DNA of 64,000 nt, taken from assembly GCA_963811885.1 (NCBI GenBank), contig CAWETB010000015.1, positions 1,240,001 to 1,304,000 on the forward strand. Direction: 5' to 3'. Position 1 is the first letter of the stretch; every line of letters starts with the position of its first letter. This document shows positions 45,863 to 57,887 of this stretch, one piece after another. Both the position numbers and the translations under genes were made by a program. Source of the DNA: Gaiellasilicea sp963811885 (lineage in GTDB: Bacteria; Actinomycetota; Thermoleophilia; Gaiellales; Gaiellaceae). The notes below the pieces were generated by a model that was not told where the DNA came from, did no database searches, and saw nothing but the letters and a program-made list of their open reading frames with translations.

Positions 45863-47106
45863 TTCTTGCGGATGTAGCGGGCGACCTTCTTTCCGAGCAC
45901 CGTTCCCTGTTCGTCGGCGTTCCGGAAGTGGATCCCACCCCAGACGCGGGCGTCGACGATCTCTTCGAGCGCCTCCGAGAAGCGCTCGAAGTGGCGCGGC
46001 TGGCCCGGGAAGCGGCTGCTGAAGATGTCGAACTCCATCCTGTCGGTGCCGAAGAAGTCCTCGGTGGTGTTCAGGACGGCACCGCTGATGCACCCGTGCC
46101 CGGACGGATGGTCGGGGAACGGCGGCGTGATCAGCGGCGGCACCGTCTGGGTCGCCGGGTCGAACAGCGGCCGCCAGCTCGGGTCGGCCACTGTGGCCGC
46201 GTTCCCGTCCGTGTCTGCCTCTCGGATCGCTGCGAGCGGCCGCCAGAAGTTCCAGAAGAACTTGTCGTCCCAGCAGCCGATCGCCGCGTCGGCGGCCGCG
46301 AGCGCGACCATTCCGTGGAGACGCGCCTTGTCGGCGGTGTTCAGCCCGCCCGAGAGCGAGCGTAGGAGGCCGCCCCAGATGGCCATCGGCTGCGCCTGCC
46401 AGAAGATCGCTGCCCTCGTCTGATCGGCCGTCCGCGTCGTGCTCGTGAGCGAGCCGAGCTCCTTCACCTCGTTGAAGTCCCTCGCGTAGGCCCTGCTCGT
46501 GAGCCGGTACGGCCCGTCCGAGCGGAACTGGGAGTCGCTCTCGATCAGGAACGGTCGAACGTCCGCGACCCACGCAGCGGGGTCGAGAGCGGTCGGCGTC
46601 AGCGGCCGCCAGTCGCCGGGCTGGTCGCCGATCACGAACGTGAACGGGAGATCGCGACCATCGTTCACGCGCGCGGCGATCATCGCCGCGGCCGCCGCCT
46701 CCCCGACGGCGATGCCGCGCGTCTTCTGCGACCCGTCGGCGATCATCGCCAGGGACGCCGCGTAGTGGGCGTCCAGCACCGGCTTCTGCGCCGGCGTCAG
46801 GTTCAGAAGCACGCGATACGCGGCAGTCGCGGCCGCGGCATCCTTCGAGTCGAACGGCGTCGCGAGCCGCGACGTGAGCAGGTAGCCCTCGTGGCCGCCG
46901 TCGATCGCGTTGACGGCGTCGTAGACGGCTCCTTGCACCATCGCCCAGCTGATCGTCGACCCGTGTGCGGTCGGCGCCGACGCGAGAATCGCCGCGGTCG
47001 CGTGGACGTTCCAGTCGTCGACCGCGTCCGCGCGCGCAAGCGAGGGGAGTACGAAAGCCAAGGCCAGAATCGAGGCCAGGGCGAGAAAACGGGATGAACG
47101 CTGCAT
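45841..47106 (-). CDS. Exported vanadium-haloperoxidase / PAP2-superfamily protein
   Basis: 421 residues, intact frame. ATG at 47106, with AGGAG 7 bases upstream, starts a signal peptide (FLALASILALAFVLPSLARA). The mature part is helical, with the vanadate/phosphate pocket motifs FFWNFWRPLAAIREAD, PDHPSGHGCISGA and DARVWGGIHFRNADEQG supplying Lys/Arg, His and Arg/His residues. So it is a vanadium-dependent haloperoxidase-like or acid-phosphatase-like enzyme acting outside the membrane. Whether it holds vanadate is not decidable here. It is divergent from the LuxR gene, which may control it. Confidence 0.87.
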   Translation of the reverse strand: MQRSSRFLALASILALAFVLPSLARADAVDDWNVHATAAILASAPTAHGSTISWAMVQGAVYDAVNAIDGGHEGYLLTSRLATPFDSKDAAAATAAYRVLLNLTPAQKPVLDAHYAASLAMIADGSQKTRGIAVGEAAAAAMIAARVNDGRDLPFTFVIGDQPGDWRPLTPTALDPAAWVADVRPFLIESDSQFRSDGPYRLTSRAYARDFNEVKELGSLTSTTRTADQTRAAIFWQAQPMAIWGGLLRSLSGGLNTADKARLHGMVALAAADAAIGCWDDKFFWNFWRPLAAIREADTDGNAATVADPSWRPLFDPATQTVPPLITPPFPDHPSGHGCISGAVLNTTEDFFGTDRMEFDIFSSRFPGQPRHFERFSEALEEIVDARVWGGIHFRNADEQGTVLGKKVARYIRKNYFERVR

Positions 47107-47157
47107 GTGAAGCTCCTTTCAGATCAGCCGAAGGCTCCACGCTCCGCCGCTTGTTTC

Positions 47158-47179
47158 AATACGCACATCGACGTATTCT
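47158..47179 (+). promoter_or_regulatory. Inverted repeat over the LuxR promoter
   Basis: AATACG and CGTATT form a 6-bp inverted repeat with an 8-base spacer (47158-47177). The right arm overlaps the likely -10 box TATTCT (47174-47179), which ends 6 bases before the LuxR GTG. It sits in the 79-base space divergent to the haloperoxidase-like gene, as expected for an autoregulatory operator. Confidence 0.45.
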
Positions 47180-47185
47180 TCGCGG

Positions 47186-47944
47186 GTGGTTCAGGTGCGC
47201 CTGAGCGATCGCGACCGGCGCGGTGTGCTCGAGCTGGTGGGCGAGTTGTCCTCGGAGCCGAACGGACACCCGTTCGCCGAGGCGTCCCTCGAGCTGCTCA
47301 CCCGCCTGGTCCCGCAAGGGCAGGTCGGCTACTACGAGTGGAGGCTCACGTGGCCGTACACACGCGAGGTGGTGGTCGAGTCACCCGCCGTCTCACTCAC
47401 GGCCGATGCCGCGGCAGCCGCGACGCACTACTGCACGACGTATCCCTTGAGCAACGTGTTGCTCAGGTCGGAGAAGCGTCCGCGAAAGATCTCGGACTAC
47501 CTCACGCTCCAGGCGCTTCACAGGCTCGAGTACTACGACTACGTCCTCCGACCGGCCGGCATCGAGCATCAGATGCGCCTGTGGCTTCCAGCGCCGCCGC
47601 GCGGGAGCCGCGTCTTCTACTTCAACCGTCAACGACGGGAAGGTGACTTCAGCGAGCGTGACCGCAACCTCCTGGAGCTGCTCCGCCCGTTCCTGGCTGC
47701 GTTCCACGAGCGGTTCGAGCTGGCTCGATCGACGACTCCGGCGGAGGAATACGGCCTCACGTGCCGCGAGGTCGAGGTGCTGCGCTGGGTCGCGTGCGGA
47801 AAGACCAACCGGCAGATCGCCGCGTTGCTCGTCGTCTCCCCCAACACCGTGAGGACGCACCTCGAGCACGCGTATAGGAAGCTCGGCGTCCACACGCGGA
47901 CGGCGGCGATCGCCCGCACGTTCGCGGCGCGGATGAACGAGTGA
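47186..47944 (+). CDS. LuxR-family transcriptional regulator
   Basis: 252 residues, intact. GTG at 47186. The first roughly 180 residues are a GAF-like sensor region (HPFAEASLELLTRLVPQGQV, YYEWRLTWPYTREVVVES, DYVLRPAGIEHQMRLWLPAP). The C-terminal helix-turn-helix reads LTCREVEVLRWVACGKTNRQ and SPNTVRTHLEHAYRKLGVHT. Single-domain sensor plus LuxR HTH proteins of this kind bind DNA as dimers. It probably acts on its own promoter and on the divergent haloperoxidase-like gene. The ligand is unknown. Confidence 0.9.
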   Translation: MVQVRLSDRDRRGVLELVGELSSEPNGHPFAEASLELLTRLVPQGQVGYYEWRLTWPYTREVVVESPAVSLTADAAAAATHYCTTYPLSNVLLRSEKRPRKISDYLTLQALHRLEYYDYVLRPAGIEHQMRLWLPAPPRGSRVFYFNRQRREGDFSERDRNLLELLRPFLAAFHERFELARSTTPAEEYGLTCREVEVLRWVACGKTNRQIAALLVVSPNTVRTHLEHAYRKLGVHTRTAAIARTFAARMNE

Positions 47945-47983
47945 ACGAGGACGCCGCAACGACCGGCCCGGCGGCGTGCCGAA

Positions 47984-48011
47984 ATGCGGGCGCCCGGTCA
48001 GGCGCCCGCAT
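47984..48011. terminator. Bidirectional GC hairpin
   Basis: ATGCGGGCGCC and GGCGCCCGCAT form a perfect 11-bp stem around CGGTCA between the convergent LuxR and CHRD genes. No T-run, but position and symmetry fit a shared terminator. Confidence 0.65.
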
Positions 48012-48029
48012 CGCAGTCGAGGCGGTCGT

Positions 48030-48504
48030 CTAGGACTCGCCGACGAGCTTGACCTGGCCGCGGATCTCTCCGGCCGGGTTCTTCGCCGTGTGCACGTTCA
48101 CGTACGTCTTGCCTCGCTCGAGCGCGTCCGCGATGTCCTTCTTCACGGTCAGTTTCCCCGTCATGCCGGACTTGCACGGCTTCGCGGGCGCGGCGCAGAG
48201 CGGAACGAGGACGTTCCCGGCCTTGCCCTTCGCACCGAGATGGATGTGCGCGGCGCTCGCCGGCCCGCTCAGCTTGCTGAACGTCAGCTTCCAGGCCAGC
48301 GTGGAGTTCTTGGCGTGCTCGGTCGCGGTGGCGGTGAAGACGCCGCCGGCGCCGGCTTTCGCGCCCGGTCGGCTTCGGGACCTCCTGGGCGGCCGACATG
48401 GTCGCCTTGTAGGAGTACTTGCCCGCGTTCGCGGCGGCCAGAGCGACCGCGGTGACGACGAATGCGGCCGTCGTCGCGAGCAGAAGCATGAGCAGCTTGC
48501 CCAT
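48030..48504 (-). CDS. Exported CHRD-domain protein (one frameshift)
   Basis: About 157 residues. ATG at 48504 follows GGAGG and starts a signal peptide (GKLLMLLLATTAAFVVTAVA). One extra G near 48365 breaks the frame between SAAQEVPKPTG and AKAGAGGVFTATATEH. The CHRD domain continues KLTFSKLSGPASAAHIHLGA and GKTYVNVHTAKNPAGEIRGQ, the hallmark His-rich strands of this immunoglobulin-like family. Two Cys in LCAAPAKPCKSG may form a disulphide. Bacterial CHRD proteins are secreted and have no settled function. Confidence 0.88.
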
Positions 48505-48527
48505 GGCAGGACCACCTCCTGAGTTCC

Positions 48528-48547
48528 GAAGCCGCGGCGGCGGCTTC
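48528..48547 (-). terminator. Hairpin downstream of clpB
   Basis: GAAGCCGC and GCGGCTTC pair perfectly around a 4-base loop, between the clpB stop (48588) and the CHRD gene's ribosome site. It probably ends the chaperone transcript. Confidence 0.5.
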
Positions 48548-48587
48548 ACATCAGGTCCTTCGCCGCAGGTCGACGGGCGGTTTTTGC

Positions 48588-51050
<2,463 letters not shown>

Positions 51051-51418
51051 CAGTTCCTCGTTGCGGGGTGTTGGGTGGTCGGTCTGGTAGAGGACGATCT
51101 CCCGCTTGTAGGAGCGGTGGACGGTCCGGATCTCCTCGCGCAGCTCGCGCTCGAGCCGCTCGGCCCGCGCGCGCTGCCGCCGCAGCTCGTCCTCGAGCCG
51201 GAGCACGTGCTCGACGCCCGCGAGGTTGAGCCCGAGCTCGGTCGTCAGGCGCTGGACCACGCGCAGCCGCTCGAGATCGGCCTCGGAGTAGCGCCGCGTG
51301 CCGCCGGGCGTCCGCTGCGGCCGGACGAGGCCCTTGCTCTCGTACATGCGCAGCGTCTGCTGGTGCATGCCGACGAGCTCGGCCGCGACGGAGATCGAGT
51401 AGCGCGGATGTGCGTCCA

Positions 51419-51419
<1 letters not shown>
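51051..51419 (-). CDS. hspR: MerR-type heat-shock repressor HspR
   Basis: HspR represses dnaK and clpB operons in actinobacteria, using DnaK as co-repressor. ATG at 51419 overlaps the dnaJ stop by one base (TGATG). The MerR winged helix reads YSISVAAELVGMHQQTLRMY and KGLVRPQRTPGGTRRYSEAD, followed by VVQRLTTELGLNLAGVEHVL and a basic coiled coil ending SYKREIVLYQTDHP. No stop occurs before the clpB ATG. A stop in the +1 frame (TGA overlapping that ATG) would be the usual arrangement, so a missed indel is possible. Confidence 0.9.
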
Positions 51420-52466
<1,047 letters not shown>

Positions 52467-52481
52467 TTCACTCCACCACGA

Positions 52482-53010
52482 TCACTCGGCGACGATCACC
52501 CGGGCCGGCCGCAGCACCTTGTCGCCGAGCCGGTAGCCCTTCTGCAGCACCTGCAGCACGGCGCCCTGCTCGGCCCCCTCGCCGGGCTGCGCGAGCAGCG
52601 CCTCGTGGACGTGCGGGTCGAAGGCGCCCTCGGCCTCGATCTCCGAGAGCCCGTGCCGCTCGACGAGGCCGAGCAGCGAGCGGTGGACGAGCCTGACGCC
52701 CTCCTCGAGCTTCGCCTCCTCGTGCTCGGCGGCAGCCTCGAGCGCCCGCTCCAGGTCGTCGAGCACCGGCAGCAGCTCGTTCAGGAGCCGCTCGTTCGCG
52801 CGGCTGGTCCACTCGACCTGCTCGCGCGCGACGCGCTTGCGGTAGTTGTCGAAGTCGGCGGCGAGGCGCAGGTAGGAGTCGTCCGGCGCCTGCGCCGGCT
52901 CGGCATCGGGAGCCGGGGCGGATTCCTCCGCCGCCGGCTCCTCCTCGACGACCTCTTCCTCGACGCTGCTCCTCGTCCTCGAGGCGAGGCTCGAGCGGCT
53001 GGTCGGTCAC
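52482..53010 (-). CDS. grpE: Nucleotide exchange factor GrpE (one frameshift)
   Basis: GrpE releases ADP from DnaK. GTG at 53010 overlaps the dnaK stop as GTGA. The start VTDQPLEPRLEDEE is followed, after removing an extra C near 52967, by SVEEEVVEEEPAAEESAPAP, LAADFDNYRKRVAREQVEW, the long dimer helix ELLPVLDDLERALEAAAEHE, and the beta-wing AQPGEGAEQGAVLQVLQKGY and LRPARVIVAE. Corrected length is 175 residues, normal for GrpE. Confidence 0.93.
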
Positions 53011-54920
53011 GACGTCTTCGCCTCTTCCTCGTCGATCACCTCGTAGTCGGCGTCCTCGACGACCTCGTCCTCGACGGACGCGTCGCCGTTGCCGGGCGCC
53101 TGTGACTGCGCCTGGGCGCTCGCCTGCGCGTAGAGCACGTCCGCCAGCTTCCGCGACGCCTCGTTGAGCGCGTCCGTCTTCTGCCGGATCTCGCCGACGT
53201 CGGTCGACTCGAGCGAGCTGCGCAGCTCCATGATCCGGCCCTCGATCGTCGAGGCCTCGGACTCCTCGAGCTTGTCGCGATGCTCCTTGAGCGTGTTCTC
53301 GGTCTGGTACGCGAGCTGCTCGGCCGTGTTGCGCGCGTCGGCGAGCTCGCGCAGCTTGTGCGCCTCGTCCGCATGCGCCTCGGCCTCGGTGACCATCCGC
53401 TGCACCTCGTCCTCGGACAGGCCCGAGCCGCCCTCGATCCGGATCTGCTGCTCGTTGCCGGTGCCGAGGTCCTTCGCGGTGACGTGGATGATCCCGTTCG
53501 CGTCGATGTCGAAGCCGACCTCGATCTGCGGCATGCCCCGCGGCGCCGGCGGAATGCCGACGAGCTGGAACTTGCCGAGCGTCTTGTTGTAGGTCGCCAT
53601 CTCCGACTCGCCCTGGAGCACGTGGATCTCGACCGACGGCTGGTTGTCCTCGGCGGTCGAGAACGTCTCCGCCTTGCGGGTCGGGATCGTCGTGTTCCGG
53701 TCGATCAGCTTCGTGAAGACGCCGCCCTTGGTCTCGATCCCGAGGGAGAGCGGGGTGACGTCGAGCAGGAGCACGTCCTTGACCTCGCCCTTGAGCACGC
53801 CGCCCTGGATGGCCGCGCCGACGGCGACGACCTCGTCCGGGTTGACGCCCTTGTGCGGCTCCTTGCCGAGCAGCTCCTTGACCTGCTCCTGCACGGCCGG
53901 CATCCGGGTCATGCCGCCGACGAGGACGACGTGGTCGATCCCCGAAGCGTCGAGACCGGCATCGGCGAGCGCCTGCTTCGTCGGGCCGACGGTGCGCGCG
54001 ACGAGGTCGGCGGTGATCTCGCCCAGCTTCGCCCGCGTCAGCTGCAGGTCGAGGTGCTTCGGGCCCTCCTGGGTGGCGGTGACGAACGGCAGGTTGATCT
54101 GCGTCGTCATCGTCGAGGAGAGCTCGATCTTCGCCTTCTCGGCGGCCTCGTAGAGCCGCTGCAGCGCCATCTTGTCGGCGGCGAGGTCGATCCCCTGGTC
54201 GCGCTTGAACTCCGCGACCATCCAGTCGACGATCGCCTTGTCGAAGTTGTCGCCGCCGAGGTGGTTGTCGCCGTTCGTCGACTTGACCTCGAAGACGCCC
54301 TCGCCGAGCTCGAGCACCGACACGTCGAACGTGCCGCCGCCGAGGTCGAAGACGAGGATCGTCTGGTCGCCGCCCTCCTTGTCGAGCCCGTACGCGAGCG
54401 CCGCCGCGGTCGGCTCGTTGACGATCCGGAGGACGTTCAGGCCGGCGATCTTGCCGGCGTCCTTCGTCGCCTCGCGCTGCGCGTTGTTGAAGTAGGCCGG
54501 AACCGTGATCACCGCGTCGGTGACCGGCTGGCCGAGATAGGCCTCGGCGTCGGCCTTCAGCTTCTGCAGGATCATCGCGCTGATCTCCGGCGGTGCGAAC
54601 TCCTTGTCGTCCGTCTTGACGCGCGCGTCGCCGTTGTCGCCCTTCGTGACCTCGTACGGGATCATCGTCATCTCTTCCGAGACCTCGTCCGACTTGCGGC
54701 CCATGAAGCGCTTGATCGAGAAGATCGTGTTCTGCGGGTTCGTCACCTGCTGGCGCCGTGCCGGCGCCCCGACGAGCCGCTGACCGTCCTTCGTGAACGC
54801 GACGACGGACGGCGTCGTGCGGCCGCCCTCGGCGTTCGGGATCACGGTCGGCTCGCCGCCCTCGAGCACCGCCATGCAGCTGTTCGTGGTGCCGAGGTCG
54901 ATTCCGATTGTCTTCGCCAT
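53007..54920 (-). CDS. dnaK: Chaperone DnaK (Hsp70)
   Basis: 637 residues, intact. The ATPase domain starts TIGIDLGTTNSCMAVLEGGE and includes VPAYFNNAQREATKDAGKIA, ILVFDLGGGTFDVSVLELGE and VLVGGMTRMPAVQEQVKELL. The substrate domain has DVTPLSLGIETKGGVFTKLI and the lid ends with a Gln/Ala-rich stretch and the acidic EDADYEVIDEEEA tail. ATG at 54920 has GGAG upstream, so this mRNA is leadered. First gene of the heat-shock operon; an inverted repeat overlaps its promoter. Confidence 0.98.
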   Translation of the reverse strand: MAKTIGIDLGTTNSCMAVLEGGEPTVIPNAEGGRTTPSVVAFTKDGQRLVGAPARRQQVTNPQNTIFSIKRFMGRKSDEVSEEMTMIPYEVTKGDNGDARVKTDDKEFAPPEISAMILQKLKADAEAYLGQPVTDAVITVPAYFNNAQREATKDAGKIAGLNVLRIVNEPTAAALAYGLDKEGGDQTILVFDLGGGTFDVSVLELGEGVFEVKSTNGDNHLGGDNFDKAIVDWMVAEFKRDQGIDLAADKMALQRLYEAAEKAKIELSSTMTTQINLPFVTATQEGPKHLDLQLTRAKLGEITADLVARTVGPTKQALADAGLDASGIDHVVLVGGMTRMPAVQEQVKELLGKEPHKGVNPDEVVAVGAAIQGGVLKGEVKDVLLLDVTPLSLGIETKGGVFTKLIDRNTTIPTRKAETFSTAEDNQPSVEIHVLQGESEMATYNKTLGKFQLVGIPPAPRGMPQIEVGFDIDANGIIHVTAKDLGTGNEQQIRIEGGSGLSEDEVQRMVTEAEAHADEAHKLRELADARNTAEQLAYQTENTLKEHRDKLEESEASTIEGRIMELRSSLESTDVGEIRQKTDALNEASRKLADVLYAQASAQAQSQAPGNGDASVEDEVVEDADYEVIDEEEAKTS

Positions 54921-54944
54921 CTGGTTCTCCTTCGTGCTGAGTGT

Positions 54945-54975
54945 GCTTACGTCAAGAAATCTGAGCGTAAGCGTA
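54945..54975 (-). promoter_or_regulatory. Candidate heat-shock operator and -10 box of dnaK
   Basis: An imperfect palindrome, GCTTACGTCA then 7 bases then TGAGCGTAAGC with one extra G, covers 54945-54972. It overlaps a possible -10 (TACGCT on the minus strand, 54970-54975) upstream of dnaK. The 7-base spacer matches the HAIR element bound by HspR, but the arms are not the textbook CTTGAGT/ACTCAAG, so the assignment is tentative. Confidence 0.45.
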
Positions 54976-54988
54976 TCAGATCAGAGGA

Positions 54989-55834
54989 TCACCTGAATGC
55001 TCCGATCAGAACACCACCCGCGACCACGAGCGCCGCCCCGCCGAAGAGGCGCGGGCCGACGAGCTCGTGCCGGCGCAGCAGCAGGGCCGAGAGCGCGACG
55101 CCCCAGAGCGACTCCGTCGCGACGAGCGGCGAGACGACCGAGACGCGGCCGCGGTAGTAGGCCTCGAAGAGGCAGATGTAGGAGAGGCCGAAGAGGACTC
55201 CCGCGGGGACGAAGGCGCGGAAGCCCGTCGTCGGGAGCCGCCGCCGCGAGACGAGGAGCCAGACGGCGACGGTGACGCCGCCGGCGAAGAGCGTCGACGC
55301 GGCGGCGAGGGCCGGCTCGACGCCGGTGTCGAGCGACAGGTGCCGGACGAGGTTGTCGCGGACGGCGAAGATGATCGTGGCCGCGAGCGCGTAGGCGAGC
55401 CCGATCCACTTCACGTGCTCCGGCCGGCCCGGCTCGCGGACGAGCACGATCCCGCCCGTGACGATCAGGATCGCCCCGGCGATCACGCCCGCCTTCGCCG
55501 GCTCGTTCAGGAGCACCAGCGCGATCGCGACCGAGAAGAGCGGCGCCGTGCCGACGGTGACCGAGGTCCGCGACGGGCCGGCGTCGCGCACGGCCAGGGT
55601 GAAGAGGAGCTGCGAGCAGCCCGGCCCGAGCACGCCGGCGAGCAGGAACGGCCAGGTCCCGGCGAGGTCGATCTCGCCCGCCGCGACGAAGGGCAGCGTC
55701 ACGAGCAAAGCCGCCGCGATCGTCAGGACCGCGCCGGCCTCCGCATCCGGCTCCCGCGCCAGCGCGAACCTGAGCGCGACCGTCATCGAGCCGAAGAGCG
55801 CGGCCGATGCGAGCGCAAGCACGACCGCGTCCAC
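54989..55834 (-). CDS. EamA/DMT-family transporter
   Basis: Drug/metabolite transporter of 281 residues with ten predicted helices in two EamA repeats. Repeat one runs from VVLALASAALFGSMTVALRF to AGAILIVTGGIVLVREP. Repeat two runs from WIGLAYALAATIIFAVRDNL to LFGGAALVVAGGVLIGAF. The typical conserved TVGTAPLFSVAIALVLLNEP is present. Substrate unknown; family members export amino acids, purines or sugars. GTG at 55834 lies 6 bases after a TAGCGT box and is divergent from the M29 peptidase across 33 bases. Confidence 0.9.
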   Translation of the reverse strand: MDAVVLALASAALFGSMTVALRFALAREPDAEAGAVLTIAAALLVTLPFVAAGEIDLAGTWPFLLAGVLGPGCSQLLFTLAVRDAGPSRTSVTVGTAPLFSVAIALVLLNEPAKAGVIAGAILIVTGGIVLVREPGRPEHVKWIGLAYALAATIIFAVRDNLVRHLSLDTGVEPALAAASTLFAGGVTVAVWLLVSRRRLPTTGFRAFVPAGVLFGLSYICLFEAYYRGRVSVVSPLVATESLWGVALSALLLRRHELVGPRLFGGAALVVAGGVLIGAFR

Positions 55835-55840
55835 GATTCA

Positions 55841-55859
55841 ACGCTACAACGACTACGAT
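55841..55859. promoter_or_regulatory. Back-to-back leaderless -10 boxes
   Basis: Minus-strand TAGCGT (55841-55846) ends 6 bases before the EamA GTG, and plus-strand TACGAT (55854-55859) ends 8 bases before the M29 GTG. The whole intergenic space is 33 bases, the same as at 32.9 kb. Confidence 0.5.
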
Positions 55860-55867
55860 CCGCCGCC

Positions 55868-56953
55868 GTGGACGATCCGCGCGTACGCGAGCTGGCCGAG
55901 TTGATGGTCAACCGGTGCCTCGACGTGCAGCCCGGCTGGCAGGTCTCGGTCCGCGCAACGCCGTTGGCGCGCCCGCTCGTCCGCGAGGTGGCCGGTGCGA
56001 TCGCCCGCCGCGGCGCCTACTACCTGCCGCGGATCAACTGGGGCCCCGAGCGCTTCCGCGCCGACCTCGACTGGGCGCTCGAGGCGCCGCTGGAGCTGCT
56101 CGGCGAGCTGCCGGCGATCGAGGCCTACCAGGTCGCCAACGAGGACGCCCGCCTGACGATCCGCGCGCCCGAGGACGTCTACGCCGCCTCGCAGCTCGAC
56201 CCGGAGCGGCGGAAGCTGCTGCAGCAGGCCGGCGAGCCGGCCAGCCGCCGGGCGCGGGCGCTCGACGTCCGCTGGGCGCTCGTCGAGTACCCGACCGAGG
56301 CCGCCGCCGCGGAGGCGGCGATGACGCTGCCGGAGTACGAGGAGTTCGTCTACGACGCCTGCCTGCTCGACTGGGACGCCGAGGAGGAGCGGATGGGCCA
56401 GATCAAGGAGCGCTTCGACCGCGGGCGCTCCGTGCACATCGTCGGCACGGACACCGACCTGACGCTCGGGATCGACGGCCGCGAGGGCGTCGTCTCGGCC
56501 GGCTTCCGCAACATGCCCGACGGCGAGGTCTTCTACAGCCCGGTCGAGGACTCGGCCGAGGGCGTGATCACCTACGCAGAGTTCCCGGCCGTGTACCTCG
56601 GCCACGACGTCGTCGGCGCGCGGCTCGTCTTCCGCGAGGGGAAGGTCGTCGAGGCCTCCGCGGACGAGGGCGAGGAGTTCCTGAAGCAGATCCTCGCCAC
56701 CGACGAGGGCGCCAGCCGGCTCGGCGAGCTCGGGCTCGGCTGCAACCCGCGGATCACGAGGTTCACGCGCAACGTCCTCTTCGACGAGAAGATCGCCGGC
56801 ACCGTCCACCTGGCGGTCGGCGCGAGCTACACGTACACGGGCGGCAAGAACGAGAGCGCCGTCCACTGGGACATGGTCAAGGACCTGCGCCCCGGCGGCG
56901 AGATCTCGGTCGACGGCGAGCTCGTGCAGCGCGACGGGGCCTGGCTCATCTGA
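55868..56953 (+). CDS. M29-family metallo-aminopeptidase
   Basis: Thermophilic-aminopeptidase (AmpS/AmpT) family, 361 residues. It reads VDDPRVRELAELMVNRCLDV from GTG 55868. The metal-site half has IVGTDTDLTLGIDGREGVVS, GFRNMPDGEVFYSPVEDSAE, VFREGKVVEASADEGEEFLK, RLGELGLGCNPRITRF, DEKIAGTVHLAVGASY and SAVHWDMVKDLRPGGEI, matching the Glu, His and Asp ligands of this dinuclear enzyme. Intact frame, no signal peptide, so a cytosolic broad-specificity aminopeptidase. Its end overlaps the convergent EamA gene by 8 bases. Confidence 0.93.
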   Translation: MDDPRVRELAELMVNRCLDVQPGWQVSVRATPLARPLVREVAGAIARRGAYYLPRINWGPERFRADLDWALEAPLELLGELPAIEAYQVANEDARLTIRAPEDVYAASQLDPERRKLLQQAGEPASRRARALDVRWALVEYPTEAAAAEAAMTLPEYEEFVYDACLLDWDAEEERMGQIKERFDRGRSVHIVGTDTDLTLGIDGREGVVSAGFRNMPDGEVFYSPVEDSAEGVITYAEFPAVYLGHDVVGARLVFREGKVVEASADEGEEFLKQILATDEGASRLGELGLGCNPRITRFTRNVLFDEKIAGTVHLAVGASYTYTGGKNESAVHWDMVKDLRPGGEISVDGELVQRDGAWLI

Positions 56954-57881
56954 CTAGCCCGCGAGCGATCTGCGAGCAGATCCGCTCCGTGAAGCCCCGA
57001 AGGGTCGCTTCGCTCCCGGACCGGCTCACGAGCCGTCGCAAGGTTCGGCCCGCCTCCGGCTCGGCGACGAGGATGCCGGCCATGATCAGGGCGCAGCCGC
57101 CCCAGCCGGCCACGCCGAGGCGGTCGCCGGCGAGCCAGAAACCGAAGATGCCCGCGAAGACCGGCTCCATCGCGAACGCGATCGCCGTCCGCGAGGCGCT
57201 GATCTGGCGCTGCGCCCAGGTCTGGACGAGAAAGCCGAGCGCGCTCGCGAAGATCCCGGTGACGAGCAGCGCGCCCCAGACCGTCCAGCCGCGCGGCACC
57301 TCCACCTGGCCGAGCGCGACGGCGACGACGGCGAAGCCGGCGAACGCGGCGAGCATCTCGGCCTGCGTGAACGCGACCGGGTCGTAGCGCGGCGCGTAGC
57401 GCTCCATCAGCGCGATCTGGAGCGAGTAGGCGGCCGCGCCGGCGAGCACGAGCGCGTCGCCGCGCGGACTGCCGGAGCCGACGCCGGAGAGCAGCGCCAG
57501 CCCGGCGACCGCGAGCGTGACACCGAGCCAGACCGCGCGACCGACGTGCGTGCGGAAGAGGAGCAGGCCGAGCAACGGCGTGAAGACGACGTAGAGGCCG
57601 GTGATGAAGCCTGCGCTCGAGACGGTCGTCCGCGCGAGACCGGCCGTCTGCAGCGCATAGCCGAGCGCGAGCAGGAGGCCGAGCGAGACGCCCGCGACCC
57701 AGCCGCGCCGGCCCAGTGAGCGCATCCTCCCCGCGGCCGGGACGGCGAGCACGACGGACGCGATCAGGAACCGCACCGCGAGGAACGCGAAGAGCGGATA
57801 GATCGCCACCGCGTCCTTCATCGGGACGAACGTGTAGCCCCACACGGCCGTGACGGCGATCAGGGCGAGCAGCGCGGGCAC
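56946..57881 (-). CDS. EamA/DMT-family transporter
   Basis: 311 residues with ten helices, distinct from the EamA gene 2 kb away. It begins VPALLALIAVTAVWGYTFVP followed by MKDAVAIYPLFAFLAVRFLI, has AGFITGLYVVFTPLLGLLLF at the end of repeat one, and SRTAIAFAMEPVFAGIFGFW in repeat two. A basic tail of about 45 residues follows the last helix. Substrate unknown. GTG at 57881 lies 6 bases after TAGCCT, in a promoter that mirrors that of the divergent MFS gene. Confidence 0.9.
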   Translation of the reverse strand: MPALLALIAVTAVWGYTFVPMKDAVAIYPLFAFLAVRFLIASVVLAVPAAGRMRSLGRRGWVAGVSLGLLLALGYALQTAGLARTTVSSAGFITGLYVVFTPLLGLLLFRTHVGRAVWLGVTLAVAGLALLSGVGSGSPRGDALVLAGAAAYSLQIALMERYAPRYDPVAFTQAEMLAAFAGFAVVAVALGQVEVPRGWTVWGALLVTGIFASALGFLVQTWAQRQISASRTAIAFAMEPVFAGIFGFWLAGDRLGVAGWGGCALIMAGILVAEPEAGRTLRRLVSRSGSEATLRGFTERICSQIARGLVR

Positions 57882-57887
57882 CGGGCG

